NCBI GenBank assembly: GCA_001464915.1
Contig: LNED01000017.1
Location: 62,001-126,000, forward strand
Source of the DNA: Sphingomonadales bacterium Ga0077531
Lineage (GTDB): Bacteria > Pseudomonadota > Alphaproteobacteria > Sphingomonadales > Sphingomonadaceae
Length of the DNA stretch: 64,000 nucleotides
Direction of reading: 5' to 3'
In this document: in pieces, positions 45,402 through 55,824 of the stretch
How positions within the stretch are numbered: the stretch's first letter is position 1
Layout of the letters: each line of letters opens with the position of its first letter
Position numbers and translations under genes: made by a program
Notes under the pieces: model-generated
Told to the model about the DNA's origin: nothing
What the model saw: only the letters and a program-made list of their open reading frames with translations
Databases searched by the model: none

Positions 45402-48209
45402 ATGCATCGCCGTCTTACCCACCATGTGGGATATTCGTTTGCGGCCGCGGTGCTCGCCGGGGTTGCTGCTGTTCCGGTGCTGGCGGGTGAAGCGATTATC
45501 TATGATGCCGCGCCCGCATGGGTGGATGTCACGCCGGTCGAAGCCAAGGCCGCGCCGTCGCGCGATATCATCGTCCTGCTCGATCAGCAGGCCCGGATCG
45601 AGAAGGGCAAGCTGTGGACCTATATCGATACCGCGATCGCGCTGGATTCTCCTGAAGCGCTCACCCGCTTCGGAACGCTCAATGCGACTTGGGCGCCGGA
45701 CAAGGGTGATCTGATCGTCCACCGGGTGGAGCTGATCCGCGATGGCGCGGTGATCGATGTCCTGTCCGGCGGGACGAAATTTGAAGTGCTGCGGCGTGAA
45801 AGCGGGCTTGAGCAGCGCTTGCTCGACGGCGAACTGACCGCGACGCTGGCCGCGCCGGGGGCAAAGCTCGGCGATATTCTGCGGCTCGCCTACTCAACCA
45901 CGGTGAGCGATCAGGCGCTGGGCGACAACGTGCAATGGCAGGGCGGCCTGATCGCCAAGCCATTCCCGCTGAAAGCTGGTCGGGTTGCGGTGTCCTGGCC
46001 CGAAGATATGCCCGTCAGCCGCTTGCGGATGGGCAAGGCCGCGGTGCCCGATCCGGTCGCACAGGGCGGGTTCCTGACGTGGTCAGCCAGCCTGCCAGTG
46101 AGCGAGGCTGTGGAAATACCGAACGATTCGCCGCTGCGCTATCAGCTGGGTGAGCTGATGCAGGTGTCGACCTATGCCGATTGGGCGGCGGTATCGCGCA
46201 ACCATGCCGAACATTACGGCACCGCCGATCAGATCACGCCGGGCGGCGATTTGGCCGCACGGGTTGCGGGCATCGCAGCCGCCAGCCCCGACGAGCTGAC
46301 CCGCGCGGCGCTGGCGCTGCGGATGGTGCAGGACGATGTCAGCTACCTCCTCAACGGCATGAACGGCGGCAATTATATCCCGCAAGCGCCCGAAGAGACG
46401 TGGAGCAAACGGTTTGGTGACTGCAAGGCCAAGACCCTGCTATTGCTGACCATCCTGCGCGAGCTGGGGATTGAAGCTGAGGCGACGCTGGTTCGATCCC
46501 AAGGCGGCGATGCATTGCCGCAGCTGGCGCCGATGCCCGGCAATTTCGACCATGTCATCGTGCGCGCGGTGATCGGTGGGGAGAGCTACTGGCTTGATGG
46601 CACCTCGGTTGGCACCCGGCTTGATACGATTGGCGAAGTGCCGCGCTTCTTCCATGCCTTGCCGTTGCGGGCCGAGGGGGCTGAATTGATGCCGCTCGGC
46701 GCGCGTATGCAGACTGCACCTGATCAAACGGTGCGGCTAACACTGGATCACAGCGCCGGCCTGCGGGTTCCCAGCGTCTACACGGTCGAAATCGAGTATC
46801 GCGGTGCCAATGGATCGCGGTGGCGGACAGTGGCCGAACAGGCCAATGACGAACTGCGCGAAGATGCTGTCTACGACGCAGTCAACGGCTTGCTGGGCGA
46901 TACGCTGCTGGTCGATCATGCCGTGCGCTATGATGCCGAAACGGGCCTTGCGGTTATCACCGCGAGAGGATTGCGCGGCAGTGATTGGGCGCGTGATGGC
47001 AACGCCTATTCGTTTGAACCGCCGGCGCAGGTCGCCCGCAATGTCAGCTTTGACGTGGATCGTGCCCGCGCCGCGTGGCGGGCAATCCCGCTGCGGCTCA
47101 ACGGGCCGATCTATTTCACCGGCGAATATCAAGTGGTCCTGCCCGATGACAAGGTGACCTTTAAACTCGAAGGCACCCCCGAACTGGCCGGCACTATCGG
47201 CGGGGTGGAATTGGGATCGCGCGCGCAGTTTGATGGCAAGCGGCTGACGGTCGCGCAGACGATGCGCACCCTTGATGACGAGCTGGCAGCAGACGCGATT
47301 GGCGCGGCGCGGCGCGAGCTGACCCGGTTTGATCGGCAGCTACCGATGCTTAAGTCGTCGGGCGACGTGCGCGAACTGTGGCAGTATTTCGGGCGGGATC
47401 GGGCGCGGCTTGCTCCGCTTGAGGCGCTCTATGACAAGGCGGTCGCCGATGCGGATCCGGATGAAACTATCGGGCTGACCAACCGCGCAGGTTTCCGCGC
47501 CGGGATCTATGATCACGCCGGCGCGCTGGCCGATATCGAAGCGGCACTGGCGATCGAGGATTCGCGCGACTTGTACATTTCGCGCGGCGGGATGCGCTGG
47601 CAACTGGGCGATCTTGAGGGCGCACTGGCCGACTATGTCGAGGCGGAGACGTTGCAGCCTGATGGGTCGACCTACAACGCGCAGATCGAGCTGCTTGCTT
47701 TGCTGGGACGGGCCGAGGATGGCTTGGCACTGGCGGAGGATTTCGACGGGATCACCAAGGATAAGGTTGAAGGCGCTGCGGTGTTGGCCACAGCGCTGGG
47801 ATGGCTGGGGGAGGCGGCTGAAGGGCTGACGGAGCTGGACGCGCTGGTTGCTGGGCGGCCCAGCGATGGAACTTTGCTCAACGCGATCTGCTGGCACGCA
47901 GCGACATGGTCGCTGATGGACGATGCGCGCTTGGCAACATGCACCCAGGCTGTTGAAAAAAGCGAATATTCAGCCGGCGTTCTGGACAGCCGGGCACTGG
48001 CGAACCTGCGGCTCGGCAAGCTGGCGGAGGCCAAGGCGGATATCGACGCGGCGCTGCTGGCCGAACCGGGCCTCACCAATTCGCGGCTGCTGCGCGGGAT
48101 TATCCTGACGCAGATGGGCGACAAATCCGGCAAGGACGAAATCGCGCTGGCACTGACGATGCAGCCGTCACTGGCCCCGATCTACAAGGCGTGGGGCCTC
48201 AAGTTCTGA
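45402..48209 (+). CDS. Exported DUF3857/transglutaminase protein with TPRs
   Basis: 935 residues from ATG 45402 (AAGGGGAC upstream), signal peptide ending PVLAG. An N-terminal DUF3857 beta domain (about 40-240) precedes a transglutaminase-like core with catalytic Cys in RFGDCKAKTLLLL, His in FDHVIV and Asp in YWLDGTS, so the triad is complete. The C-terminal 300 residues hold TPR-like helices (DHAGALADIEAALAIEDSRD, AEAKADIDAALLAEPG). Probably a periplasmic peptidase-like or scaffold protein; substrates are unknown for the family. Confidence 0.87.
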   Translation: MHRRLTHHVGYSFAAAVLAGVAAVPVLAGEAIIYDAAPAWVDVTPVEAKAAPSRDIIVLLDQQARIEKGKLWTYIDTAIALDSPEALTRFGTLNATWAPDKGDLIVHRVELIRDGAVIDVLSGGTKFEVLRRESGLEQRLLDGELTATLAAPGAKLGDILRLAYSTTVSDQALGDNVQWQGGLIAKPFPLKAGRVAVSWPEDMPVSRLRMGKAAVPDPVAQGGFLTWSASLPVSEAVEIPNDSPLRYQLGELMQVSTYADWAAVSRNHAEHYGTADQITPGGDLAARVAGIAAASPDELTRAALALRMVQDDVSYLLNGMNGGNYIPQAPEETWSKRFGDCKAKTLLLLTILRELGIEAEATLVRSQGGDALPQLAPMPGNFDHVIVRAVIGGESYWLDGTSVGTRLDTIGEVPRFFHALPLRAEGAELMPLGARMQTAPDQTVRLTLDHSAGLRVPSVYTVEIEYRGANGSRWRTVAEQANDELREDAVYDAVNGLLGDTLLVDHAVRYDAETGLAVITARGLRGSDWARDGNAYSFEPPAQVARNVSFDVDRARAAWRAIPLRLNGPIYFTGEYQVVLPDDKVTFKLEGTPELAGTIGGVELGSRAQFDGKRLTVAQTMRTLDDELAADAIGAARRELTRFDRQLPMLKSSGDVRELWQYFGRDRARLAPLEALYDKAVADADPDETIGLTNRAGFRAGIYDHAGALADIEAALAIEDSRDLYISRGGMRWQLGDLEGALADYVEAETLQPDGSTYNAQIELLALLGRAEDGLALAEDFDGITKDKVEGAAVLATALGWLGEAAEGLTELDALVAGRPSDGTLLNAICWHAATWSLMDDARLATCTQAVEKSEYSAGVLDSRALANLRLGKLAEAKADIDAALLAEPGLTNSRLLRGIILTQMGDKSGKDEIALALTMQPSLAPIYKAWGLKF

Positions 48210-48240
48210 CCGGCCCGGACAGGAGATACGGCTGATACCG

Positions 48241-49152
48241 TCACATCATCATCGGCGACATCATGCCAAACACAGCAATCAAGCCGGTGACGCCGACCGC
48301 CAGCGCCAGCTCGGCTGACAGGCTGCGGCGCAAGGTCGGCAACATCGTGCGGGGATCGGCATCGCTTGATGCGTAGCGTCGGCTGACACGGGCATTGTGC
48401 GCGCCGAGGGCCAGCATACAGGCGACCAAAATGAGCTTTGCAGCGAGCAGGAAGCCATAGGGAGTCACAAGAACCGCAGCGCTGTTCTCCAAGCCAAAGA
48501 TCAGGTGCGAATTGATCAAGCCGGTAACTGCGACAACTGTGACAAGGCCTACGCCCAGCGGCGCGAAGCGGTGCATGACGCTGAGCAACTGCGACACCGC
48601 GACGGAGCTTGGCTGCCGGTGGGCTTTGACGGTGAGTTGCAAGAACCAACCAATTGCGCCGAGCCACAGGCCAGCTGCGAGCAGATGCACGCCGTTATTC
48701 AGCCGGTGGAACATACCCAGAGCGCCCTCGGTGGCAGCCGCATGGCCGCTCCAGCCGAGCGTGATCAATGCACCAGCAAAACAAACCACCGCGATCAGCA
48801 TCGCCGACTTGTTTCGATCTGCAAGGGCAAGCGCGCACATGCCAACAACAAGCAAGACAGCGCGAACAAGAAACGCCCAGCCCATATCGGTCCCGACGAT
48901 CATTGCCTCGGTCATCGGCCAATCGAGCGCCGTGATCGGCGCGCCCATCATTGATGCGATCGAAACCAGCATCAGCGCCAGCGACAGGAACGGCGCGGTG
49001 ATCGCCAGCCCCAAAAGCCCGCCATTGCGCCGGCCGTGCGGCGACCAATCCAGATCCCGCAGCCCGACCAGCCGGAACGCCGTCCACCCGAACAGCCCGA
49101 GCAGAGCTGCATAATGCAGAAAGCGCAAGGCCGGTTCGGTGATGCCGCCCAC
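48241..49152 (-). CDS. copD: Copper resistance membrane protein CopD
   Basis: 303 residues with eight or so membrane helices and conserved His in hydrophobic context (RFLHYAALLGLFGWTAF, GWSGHAAATEG, LNNGVHLLAAGLWLGA, INSHLIFGLEN), typical of CopD, which is thought to pass copper from periplasmic CopC across the inner membrane. It ends in SPMMM. Start is GTG 49152, 7 bp after the copC stop. Last gene of copABCD. Confidence 0.93.
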   Translation of the reverse strand: MGGITEPALRFLHYAALLGLFGWTAFRLVGLRDLDWSPHGRRNGGLLGLAITAPFLSLALMLVSIASMMGAPITALDWPMTEAMIVGTDMGWAFLVRAVLLVVGMCALALADRNKSAMLIAVVCFAGALITLGWSGHAAATEGALGMFHRLNNGVHLLAAGLWLGAIGWFLQLTVKAHRQPSSVAVSQLLSVMHRFAPLGVGLVTVVAVTGLINSHLIFGLENSAAVLVTPYGFLLAAKLILVACMLALGAHNARVSRRYASSDADPRTMLPTLRRSLSAELALAVGVTGLIAVFGMMSPMMM

Positions 49153-49159
49153 GCTGCGA

Positions 49160-49549
49160 TCAGCTGACGATGAAGCTGACAGTGCCCTTCATGCGGTGAC
49201 CATCGGCCCCGGCGGCCTGCCAGCGCACTTCATAGGTGCCTGCGCGCAATGGCTGGCGCAGCGTCAACGTCATGGTGCGATTGCTGTTCGACCATGCCGT
49301 GGTGAAGTTGCGGATGACCATCTGGCCATGATTTTCCACACCCGGCATGGCGGTCATGACGATTCCGGCGGCTGCGGTCGGTGGCAGCAATGCTTCGCTA
49401 AACGTCAACGTGACAACGCGCGGACGGGCGACGGTCGCCCCTTCGGCCGGGGTCGAGGCGACGACACGGGTATGCGCAAGTACGGCTGGCGGCGATGCTA
49501 GTGAAGCTGCCAGCATGGCGGCAGCAGCAAAGGCAGAGGCAAACTTCAT
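49160..49549 (-). CDS. copC: Periplasmic copper-binding protein CopC
   Basis: 129 residues from ATG 49549 (AAAGGA upstream). A signal peptide ends in VLA, leaving the mature N-terminal His (HTRVVASTPAEGATV), which is the classic Cu(II) ligand, with Asp and His in the C-terminal GADGHRMKG. The Ig-like fold strands are clear. It delivers copper to CopD. Confidence 0.95.
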   Translation of the reverse strand: MKFASAFAAAAMLAASLASPPAVLAHTRVVASTPAEGATVARPRVVTLTFSEALLPPTAAAGIVMTAMPGVENHGQMVIRNFTTAWSNSNRTMTLTLRQPLRAGTYEVRWQAAGADGHRMKGTVSFIVS

Positions 49550-49565
49550 CGGATTTTCCTTTGAT

Positions 49566-50555
49566 TCAAAACCAGAAACGAATGCCAACCAGATAGCTGG
49601 TGACGCTCGGGTCTTCACCTCGTTCGCGGGCATAATCGGCACTGCCACCCAAGCGCCAGCTTTGCTCGATCCCGATATAGGGTGCAAACTCACGAATGAT
49701 TTCATAGCGCAGTCGCGCGCCAAACTCGACCGTGTCGATGCCTGAACCGATGCCGAGGCGCGGGATATCCTGCGCCGACAGGTTCACCTCGGCCCGCGGC
49801 TGAAGGATGAGGCGTTGGGTGATGCGTTGGTCAACCTCGCCCTCCACGCGCGCAGTAATGTCGCCGCGATGCGACACGAACAAGGCAGCATCAACCTCGA
49901 ACATGTAGGGCGAAAGGCCCTGCACGCCGATCACACCATAGCTCGTGTCCGGCCCGGCTAAGTCCTGCCGCACTCCCGCTTGCAGATCCCAGAAAGGCGC
50001 GATGGCGCGAGCATAAAGCGCTTGAACCTCAGCATCCTCGACGCGGTCGCCGAACGTGCCTTCGCCTTCGCTTTTGAACCAGAAGCGGCTGGTTGGCCCG
50101 CCATAATAGCCCTGTAAGTCCCACAGATAGCCGTCGGCTCCGTCGCGCGCTTGCAGCTCAAATCGGTCGCCTTGGAACCAGAACAGCGGGAAATCGCCAT
50201 GCGTACGTTGGAGCTCTTCGCGCGAGGCCCGCATTGCATCTGCACCCCAGATCGCATCGGCGGCGCGCGGCGGGCCGCTGCCTGCCTCAGGCGGGGGCGG
50301 GGTTTCGAAATCAGGGCCGGGGGAGGCTGGAGCGGCCACATCCATCGTTCTACGATCCATGCCGTCCATGCCGTCATCAGGCGCAGGTGCCATCACATGA
50401 CCTGCGTGCGGATCGTCAGCATCGGGCGCAGGCGATCTAGGTTCAGCGGGCGCAGGTTCAGCAGGCATAGTGTGCCCTTGATGCTGCGCCGCCGCCGGTG
50501 CTGCCATCAGCGCGCTGCCGAGGAGCGCCGCCGAAAGTGTCGCTCGCACCCTCAT
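49566..50555 (-). CDS. copB: Copper resistance outer-membrane protein CopB
   Basis: 329 residues, signal peptide ending APAAAQ. The N-terminal part is rich in His, Met, Pro and Asp (HQGHTMPAE, DPHAGHVMAP, DDGMDGMDRRTMD), likely copper ligands. The C-terminal 200 residues form an outer-membrane barrel ending with aromatic F (LVGIRFWF). The ATG overlaps the copA stop (ATGA). Confidence 0.93.
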   Translation of the reverse strand: MRVRATLSAALLGSALMAAPAAAQHQGHTMPAEPAPAEPRSPAPDADDPHAGHVMAPAPDDGMDGMDRRTMDVAAPASPGPDFETPPPPEAGSGPPRAADAIWGADAMRASREELQRTHGDFPLFWFQGDRFELQARDGADGYLWDLQGYYGGPTSRFWFKSEGEGTFGDRVEDAEVQALYARAIAPFWDLQAGVRQDLAGPDTSYGVIGVQGLSPYMFEVDAALFVSHRGDITARVEGEVDQRITQRLILQPRAEVNLSAQDIPRLGIGSGIDTVEFGARLRYEIIREFAPYIGIEQSWRLGGSADYARERGEDPSVTSYLVGIRFWF

Positions 50556-52411
50556 GCGCCGTTAGCCGGGCCGACCACAGTCACCGTCTGCATCATGCCG
50601 CCATGCATGTGGTACATCAGGTGGCAGTGAAACGCCCAGTCGCCGGGTTCATTGGCGGTCAGATCGAACTGAGCACTTGCGCCGGGCTGCACGATGACAA
50701 CGTTCTTGCGCGGTTGATGCGCGGCACTCTCGCCATTGACCAGTTCGAAGAACATCCCGTGCAGATGGATGGGGTGGGCCATCATTGTGTTGTTGACGAG
50801 TTTCACCCGCACCCGCTCGTTCCAGGCAAAGCGGATCGGCACATCGCTGACAGCAGAATACATCCGTCCGTCGAACGACCACATGTAGCGTTCCATGTTG
50901 CCGGTGAGGTGCAGTTCCAGCAGCCGCGAAGGCTCACGCGTGTCGCGGTTGGCCTCAAGCGCGGTGAGCATCCGATAGTTGAGCACCCGGTGCGGCACAT
51001 CGCGCAGGCCAAGCCCGGGATCGCCCATTTTGTCGACCGGCGCCATCGACACCATGTCCACACCGGGGCCGATTGCGACATCGGGCGGCAGCAGGGTGGT
51101 GTCACGCATCATCATCCCGTCCATGCTCATCTCGTCCATCGCCATGCCCGCCATCGCGCCATCGGCGGCGTCAGCAGGTGTGGCCGGATCGCCATGGCCC
51201 ATGGCTGCGTGATCCATCTCGCCTGCCGCAACATCTGCGGCGGCGCCGCCATGATCCATCATGCTGTGGTCCATGCCATCAGAGCCGTGGTTCATGCCCA
51301 TGTCGCCCATGGTCAACAGCGGCGGATCGCGCAGCGCTGGCACCGCCGCGCGCGCACCGGGGCGGCTCGCCAGCATCGCCAGCGCCATGCCTGACCGGTC
51401 CATCGATTCGCCCACGATGGCATAGGCATCAGCATCACCGGGCGTGACGATCACGTCATAGATTTCAGCCGTTCCGATCTGGAACTCATCGACCTCAACC
51501 GGGCGCACATTCTGGCCATCGGCAGTGATGATCGTCATCGGCAGGCCGGGAATGCGGACATTGAAGAAGCTTTGCGCCGATCCATTGATGATGCGCAGCC
51601 GCACGCGTTCTCCGGCGCGGAACAGATATTCCATCCCCTCGGTTGGCCCGCGCCCATTGGCAAGAAAGGTGTAGGTCGGCGCGCCAATATCCATGATGTC
51701 GGTCGGCATCATTCGCATTTCGGCCCACATCCGCCGCTCTTCGGCCGACATCGGATATTGATCGGTCCAGGTGCTGAGCTGGCGGTTGAAATAGCCTTCG
51801 CCCGTGCGCAACCGGCTCATGATAAAATGCGGGTCCAGCACTGTGAAATCGCTCAGTAGCAGGATGTAATCGCGATCAAACCCGGCCGGCTCTGCACCGG
51901 CAGGATCAATGATTATCGGGCCGTAATGGCCAGACTGTTCCTGCAGGCCCGAATGGCTGTGATACCAATATGTGCCCGATTGGCGGATGGGGAAATCATA
52001 GGTGAAGGTCTGGCCCGGTTTGATTCCGGGAAAGCTGATGCCCGGCACCCCATCCATATGAAACGGCACAAGAAAGCCGTGCCAGTGTACCGATGTGTCG
52101 GTATCCAGGTTATTGGTGACATTCAGGCGGACGTTCTGCCCTTCGCGCAGCCGGATCAGCGGACCGGGCACACTGCCGTTGACGGCAATGCCGGGACCGC
52201 GGCGCCCTTCGACAATGCGGTGGCCGCTGCCGACGGCAAGGTCGATGACATCGCCGCTCAGTTCGCCAAAGCCTGCAGGAATACGCGGGCCGCCGCGCCC
52301 ATGGCTGCCGCCCCGATGCATGCTGTGCCCTTGCGCCCAAGCAGGCAAGGCCGCAAAGGCAGCGCCTGCGCCAAGGCCGCTGATCAGGGTTCGGCGGGAG
52401 AGACCGTGCAT
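50552..52411 (-). CDS. copA: Copper-resistance multicopper oxidase CopA
   Basis: 619 residues from ATG 52411, with twin-arginine signal (SRRTLISG). The four copper motifs are HWHGFLVPFHMDG, WYHSHSG, HPIHLHG and HCHLMYHMHGGMM, giving T1 and T2/T3 centres. A Met/His-rich insert (about residues 370-460, such as GMDHSMMDHGG and MAMDEMSMDGMMM) can bind extra copper. It oxidises Cu(I) in the periplasm after folding in the cytoplasm. First gene of copABCD, divergent from csoR. Confidence 0.96.
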   Translation of the reverse strand: MHGLSRRTLISGLGAGAAFAALPAWAQGHSMHRGGSHGRGGPRIPAGFGELSGDVIDLAVGSGHRIVEGRRGPGIAVNGSVPGPLIRLREGQNVRLNVTNNLDTDTSVHWHGFLVPFHMDGVPGISFPGIKPGQTFTYDFPIRQSGTYWYHSHSGLQEQSGHYGPIIIDPAGAEPAGFDRDYILLLSDFTVLDPHFIMSRLRTGEGYFNRQLSTWTDQYPMSAEERRMWAEMRMMPTDIMDIGAPTYTFLANGRGPTEGMEYLFRAGERVRLRIINGSAQSFFNVRIPGLPMTIITADGQNVRPVEVDEFQIGTAEIYDVIVTPGDADAYAIVGESMDRSGMALAMLASRPGARAAVPALRDPPLLTMGDMGMNHGSDGMDHSMMDHGGAAADVAAGEMDHAAMGHGDPATPADAADGAMAGMAMDEMSMDGMMMRDTTLLPPDVAIGPGVDMVSMAPVDKMGDPGLGLRDVPHRVLNYRMLTALEANRDTREPSRLLELHLTGNMERYMWSFDGRMYSAVSDVPIRFAWNERVRVKLVNNTMMAHPIHLHGMFFELVNGESAAHQPRKNVVIVQPGASAQFDLTANEPGDWAFHCHLMYHMHGGMMQTVTVVGPANGA

Positions 52412-52444
52412 CACAAATTGCCTTTCAATCCGGTACCAAATACG

Positions 52445-52461
52445 ATACCCCCTATGGGTAT
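52445..52461. promoter_or_regulatory. CsoR-type operator between copA and csoR
   Basis: ATACCCCCTATGGGTAT is a near-palindrome of the TACCC...GGGTA type bound by CsoR/RcnR-family repressors. It lies 34 bp from copA and 21 bp from csoR, so it can control both divergent transcripts, with copper causing release. Confidence 0.75.
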
Positions 52462-52481
52462 TCAAGTTGGAAATGATGACA

Positions 52482-52754
52482 ATGGGGAAAAGCAAAACTG
52501 ACATCCTGAACCGGCTCAAACGGATTGAGGGTCAGGTTCGCGGCGTTTCGCAGATGATCGCTGACGATCGCTACTGCATCGATATTCTGCATCAGGTGCA
52601 AGCGGTTAAAGCAGCGTTAGCAAAGGCTGAAAGCGAAATCCTGCGCGATCACGCCGCATGCTGCGTGTCGGAAGCCATCGCTTCGGGCGACGAAGTCGAA
52701 CAACGCGCCAAGTTCAGCGAATTGATCGACCTGTTCGAGAAGGTGAAACGATAG
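52482..52754 (+). CDS. csoR: Copper-sensing repressor CsoR
   Basis: 90 residues, the family size. The signature [12 protein letters not shown] is at the N-terminus. Copper ligands fit CsoR: Cys32 (YCIDIL), His57 and Cys61 (HAACC). ATG 52482 was chosen because GGAA lies 10 nt upstream; ATGs at 52473 and 52476 are too close to it. Cu(I) binding would release DNA and induce both copABCD and the downstream copper ATPase. Confidence 0.93.
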   Translation: MGKSKTDILNRLKRIEGQVRGVSQMIADDRYCIDILHQVQAVKAALAKAESEILRDHAACCVSEAIASGDEVEQRAKFSELIDLFEKVKR

Positions 52755-52854
52755 TGCCCAAGTCCCCACCGCCGCCGACCGAGATTGCGACATCGCGCGC
52801 CAGGCGGCGGATTGTATCACCTCCCCCCAGCCGCGCACTTCCAGAACCGACACA

Positions 52855-55170
52855 ATGATCCGCTTTACCTGCCCGATGCATCCTGAAATCCAACAGGATG
52901 GCCCCGGTGACTGTCCGAAATGCGGAATGCATCTCGTGCCGCCCGACGTTGCTGAGGGCGACGGGAAAACCAACGCCAATTGCCATCACACCAGCCAGCC
53001 ACAGGGCGCCAAAGCTGCAAAAGACGGCCGCTATGACTTGGTTCCTGAAGGCTTTGTGGGAACCGTCTACACCTGCCCAATGCATCCGCAGGTTCGCCAG
53101 ACCGCCACCGGACCATGCCCAATTTGCGGCATGGGTCTCGAGCCTGAAACCGGCAGCCTATCAGATGATGGACCAAGTCCCGAACTGATTGATTTCACAC
53201 GTCGGTGGTGGGTGTCCGCAGTCCTGTCTGTGCCACTCTTGATCCTGACGATGGGTGCCGATTTGCTGGGTTGGCATCTCGTGAGTCCAGCGATTTCCCC
53301 ATGGGTGCAATTGGCGCTCGCCGCGCCGATAGTCCTGTGGGCCGGCGCCCCGTTTTTCGAGCGTGGCTGGGCATCGCTCAAGACCCGTCATTTGAACATG
53401 TTCACGCTGGTCTCAATCGGCGTCGGAGCAGCATTTTTATACAGCCTTGTCGCCACGGTTGCGCCGGGATTGTTCCCGCCCGCCTTCAAAATGCACGGCA
53501 TGGTACCAGTCTATTACGAAGCGGCAGGCGTCGTCATAGCATTGGTGCTGCTCGGTCAGGTGCTCGAACTGCGCGCCCGCGCCGCCACAGGCAAGGCGAT
53601 CCGCGCGCTGCTTAATCTGGCTCCGAAAACCGCGCGGCGGATCGCGGCCGATGGCACAGAAACCGAAGTGGCGCTCGCAGACGTCATGGCCGGAGATCAC
53701 CTTCGCATCCGCCCCGGCGAAGCTGTGCCGGTTGATGGCATCGTGGTCGAAGGCAAATCGTCGGTTGATGAATCGATGATCACCGGCGAACCACTTCCGG
53801 TCCCAAAGCAAGCGGCCAGCGCGCTGACCGGCGGCACCGTTAACGGCACCGGCAGCCTCGTCATGGAAGCGCAAGCCGTTGGCAGCGACACCATGCTGGC
53901 GCGCATCGTCAAGATGGTCGCCGAAGCGCAGCGCAGCCGTGCGCCCATTCAGGCAGTCGCCGACCGGATTTCGGGTTGGTTCGTGCCGCTGGTCATTGCG
54001 ATTGCGGTCGTCACCTTCATCGTGTGGGGCCTGGTTGGCCCCGAACCGCGTATCGGCCATGCGCTGCTTAACGCGATCGCAGTGCTGATCATCGCCTGCC
54101 CCTGCGCACTAGGGCTGGCGACACCGATGTCGATCATGGTCGGCACCGGGCGCGGCGCGCAGGCGGGCGTGCTCGTCAAAAGCGCCGAAGCGCTGCAGGC
54201 CTTCGAGAAAGTCGACACGCTGCTGATCGACAAGACCGGTACGCTGACCGAAGGCAAGCCCAAGCTTGTTGGAATCGAAACCGTCGGCGGGATTGGCGAG
54301 GACGATCTGCTGAGGTTCGTGGCTTCTGTGGAAGCGCGATCCGAACATCCGCTCGCCCACGCCATTGTGACCGCTGCCAAGGAACGGGCTCTGACCCTGG
54401 CCGAACCTGAGGACTTTGAAGTCCAAGTTGGCGCTGGCATCAGTGCGAGGGTGGAAGGGCGAATGGTCGTCATCGGCAACGCTGCGCAAATGCAAACCAT
54501 CGGTGTCGACCCTCAACCGCTGTTCGAAGCATCGGAGGCCAAGCGCCGCGAAGGCGCCGGCATCATGCTCGTTGCAGTCGATAACGCACTCGCCGGGTTC
54601 ATCGCTGTGGCCGACCCGATCCGCGCTAACGCCAAGGACGCCATCATTGCCCTGCGCAAGCAGGGGCTCCGCATCATAATGTTAACCGGCGACAATCCGA
54701 CCACGGCGCAGATTGTCGCCGATGCAGTCGGTGGTCTCGACGGAGTGCATGCCGAGCTCAAACCCGAGGACAAAGCACGCATCGTCACCGAACTTAAAGC
54801 TGAAGGCGCGAAAGTCGCCATGGCCGGCGATGGCATCAACGACGCGCCCGCGCTGGCCGCGGCTGATGTCGGGCTGGCGATGGGCACTGGCACCGATGTT
54901 GCCATCGAAAGTGCAGGGATTACGCTGACCAAAGGCGATCTTGCCGCCGTCGTCCGCGCCCGAACGCTCGCCAAGGCGACCATGTCCAACATCCGCCAGA
55001 ACCTGTTCTTCTCGTTCGTGTTCAACGGCGTCGGCGTGCCGATTGCGGCAGGGGTGCTGTATCCGGTGACGGGCTTGCTAATGTCACCAATGTTTGCAGG
55101 GGCCGCGATGGCGCTGTCCTCATTCACCGTCGTCGTCAATGCGCTCAGGTTGAACAGGGTGCGGCTGTAG
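52855..55170 (+). CDS. Copper-exporting P1B-type ATPase with two N-terminal metal domains
   Basis: 771 residues. Two heavy-metal-binding modules of the CPMHP...CP-CGM type lie at about 4-30 and 71-97, instead of the more usual GMxCxxC domain. Downstream are TGE (ITGEPLP), the transmembrane C415-P-C417, phosphorylation site D459-[13 protein letters not shown] and [10 protein letters not shown], with about eight membrane helices. It pumps Cu(I) out of the cytoplasm. It follows csoR by 100 bp and is probably co-regulated. Confidence 0.95.
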   Translation: MIRFTCPMHPEIQQDGPGDCPKCGMHLVPPDVAEGDGKTNANCHHTSQPQGAKAAKDGRYDLVPEGFVGTVYTCPMHPQVRQTATGPCPICGMGLEPETGSLSDDGPSPELIDFTRRWWVSAVLSVPLLILTMGADLLGWHLVSPAISPWVQLALAAPIVLWAGAPFFERGWASLKTRHLNMFTLVSIGVGAAFLYSLVATVAPGLFPPAFKMHGMVPVYYEAAGVVIALVLLGQVLELRARAATGKAIRALLNLAPKTARRIAADGTETEVALADVMAGDHLRIRPGEAVPVDGIVVEGKSSVDESMITGEPLPVPKQAASALTGGTVNGTGSLVMEAQAVGSDTMLARIVKMVAEAQRSRAPIQAVADRISGWFVPLVIAIAVVTFIVWGLVGPEPRIGHALLNAIAVLIIACPCALGLATPMSIMVGTGRGAQAGVLVKSAEALQAFEKVDTLLIDKTGTLTEGKPKLVGIETVGGIGEDDLLRFVASVEARSEHPLAHAIVTAAKERALTLAEPEDFEVQVGAGISARVEGRMVVIGNAAQMQTIGVDPQPLFEASEAKRREGAGIMLVAVDNALAGFIAVADPIRANAKDAIIALRKQGLRIIMLTGDNPTTAQIVADAVGGLDGVHAELKPEDKARIVTELKAEGAKVAMAGDGINDAPALAAADVGLAMGTGTDVAIESAGITLTKGDLAAVVRARTLAKATMSNIRQNLFFSFVFNGVGVPIAAGVLYPVTGLLMSPMFAGAAMALSSFTVVVNALRLNRVRL

Positions 55171-55180
55171 CCTCCCCTGC

Positions 55181-55210
55181 AAAAGCCCCGCCCTTCTTGC
55201 GCGGGCTTTT
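55181..55210 (+). terminator. Terminator of csoR-copper ATPase
   Basis: Stem AAAAGCCCCGC/GCGGGCTTTT with one bulged C, ending in four T, 10 bp after the ATPase stop. Confidence 0.8.
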
Positions 55211-55467
55211 CCCATTGCACCGATCATGCGACAAAATTGGAAGGTCTACTGGGTTGTATTTCGACAAGTCCGCGGCGTCGAAGATCGAATCGACTGCCGC
55301 GAAGGGTCATGCCTCGGGGTAGGAAACCGGTACTGAAACCTAAACAGCCGCTCGGACTATTTCTTTCATTTTCTCTGACGGTTACGTCCGAATTCTGACC
55401 ACCAAACGGCAACAAACACGATCCGAAGACCGTATTTGAGACGATTTTGTAGTTGTTTTGAGTGTTT
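55211..55467. other. Gene-free A+T-richer stretch
   Basis: No frame with a start and coding pattern is visible in these 257 bp. The base composition is lower in GC than the neighbours, and it abuts the 3' side of the damaged tRNA gene, where mobile elements often insert; no integrase or repeat is seen. Confidence 0.45.
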
Positions 55468-55526
55468 TGGTGCCCAGAAGAGGACGCACCTGAAGCTGGT
55501 GCGTCTACCAATTCCGCCATCTGGGC
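55468..55526 (-). pseudogene. Internally deleted tRNA-Leu (anticodon CAG)
   Basis: Read on the minus strand, the 5' half is a perfect tRNA-Leu: acceptor GCCCAGA, D-arm TGGCGGAATTGGTAGACGC, then CCAGC and the anticodon loop TTCAGGT. The 3' end has the matching acceptor TCTGGGC and an encoded ACCA. Between them only about 10 nt remain (GCGTCCTC), so the 3' side of the anticodon stem, the long variable arm and the 5' half of the T-arm are missing. The total is 59 nt instead of about 87. It cannot fold as a normal tRNA; a working copy is expected elsewhere. Confidence 0.8.
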
Positions 55527-55824
55527 ACGGTAGCAACCGGCCATTGGCGCCGGAAGCTGGGTAGGGGCGGGCCAATAGCTGGCGCTGGGGGGCGCTGTCA
55601 ACGCAAACCTCGCCTCTGCCGAAATGGGCTGCATTTCGCGGCGATTCTGCCTGAAATTGCCCCAAAATCGGGGTCTGGAGCGGGTCTAAACCGGGCTAAC
55701 TGCGGTCTGGGACGGCCAAGCATCCGCCCACATCACCCCATCCGTTATCGGAACCCTTGCTTGGGGGCTCGCGTTGACGCATTGGGCTGCCAGCATCCGG
55801 CAGCCAGTTAGAGCACCCCAAACC

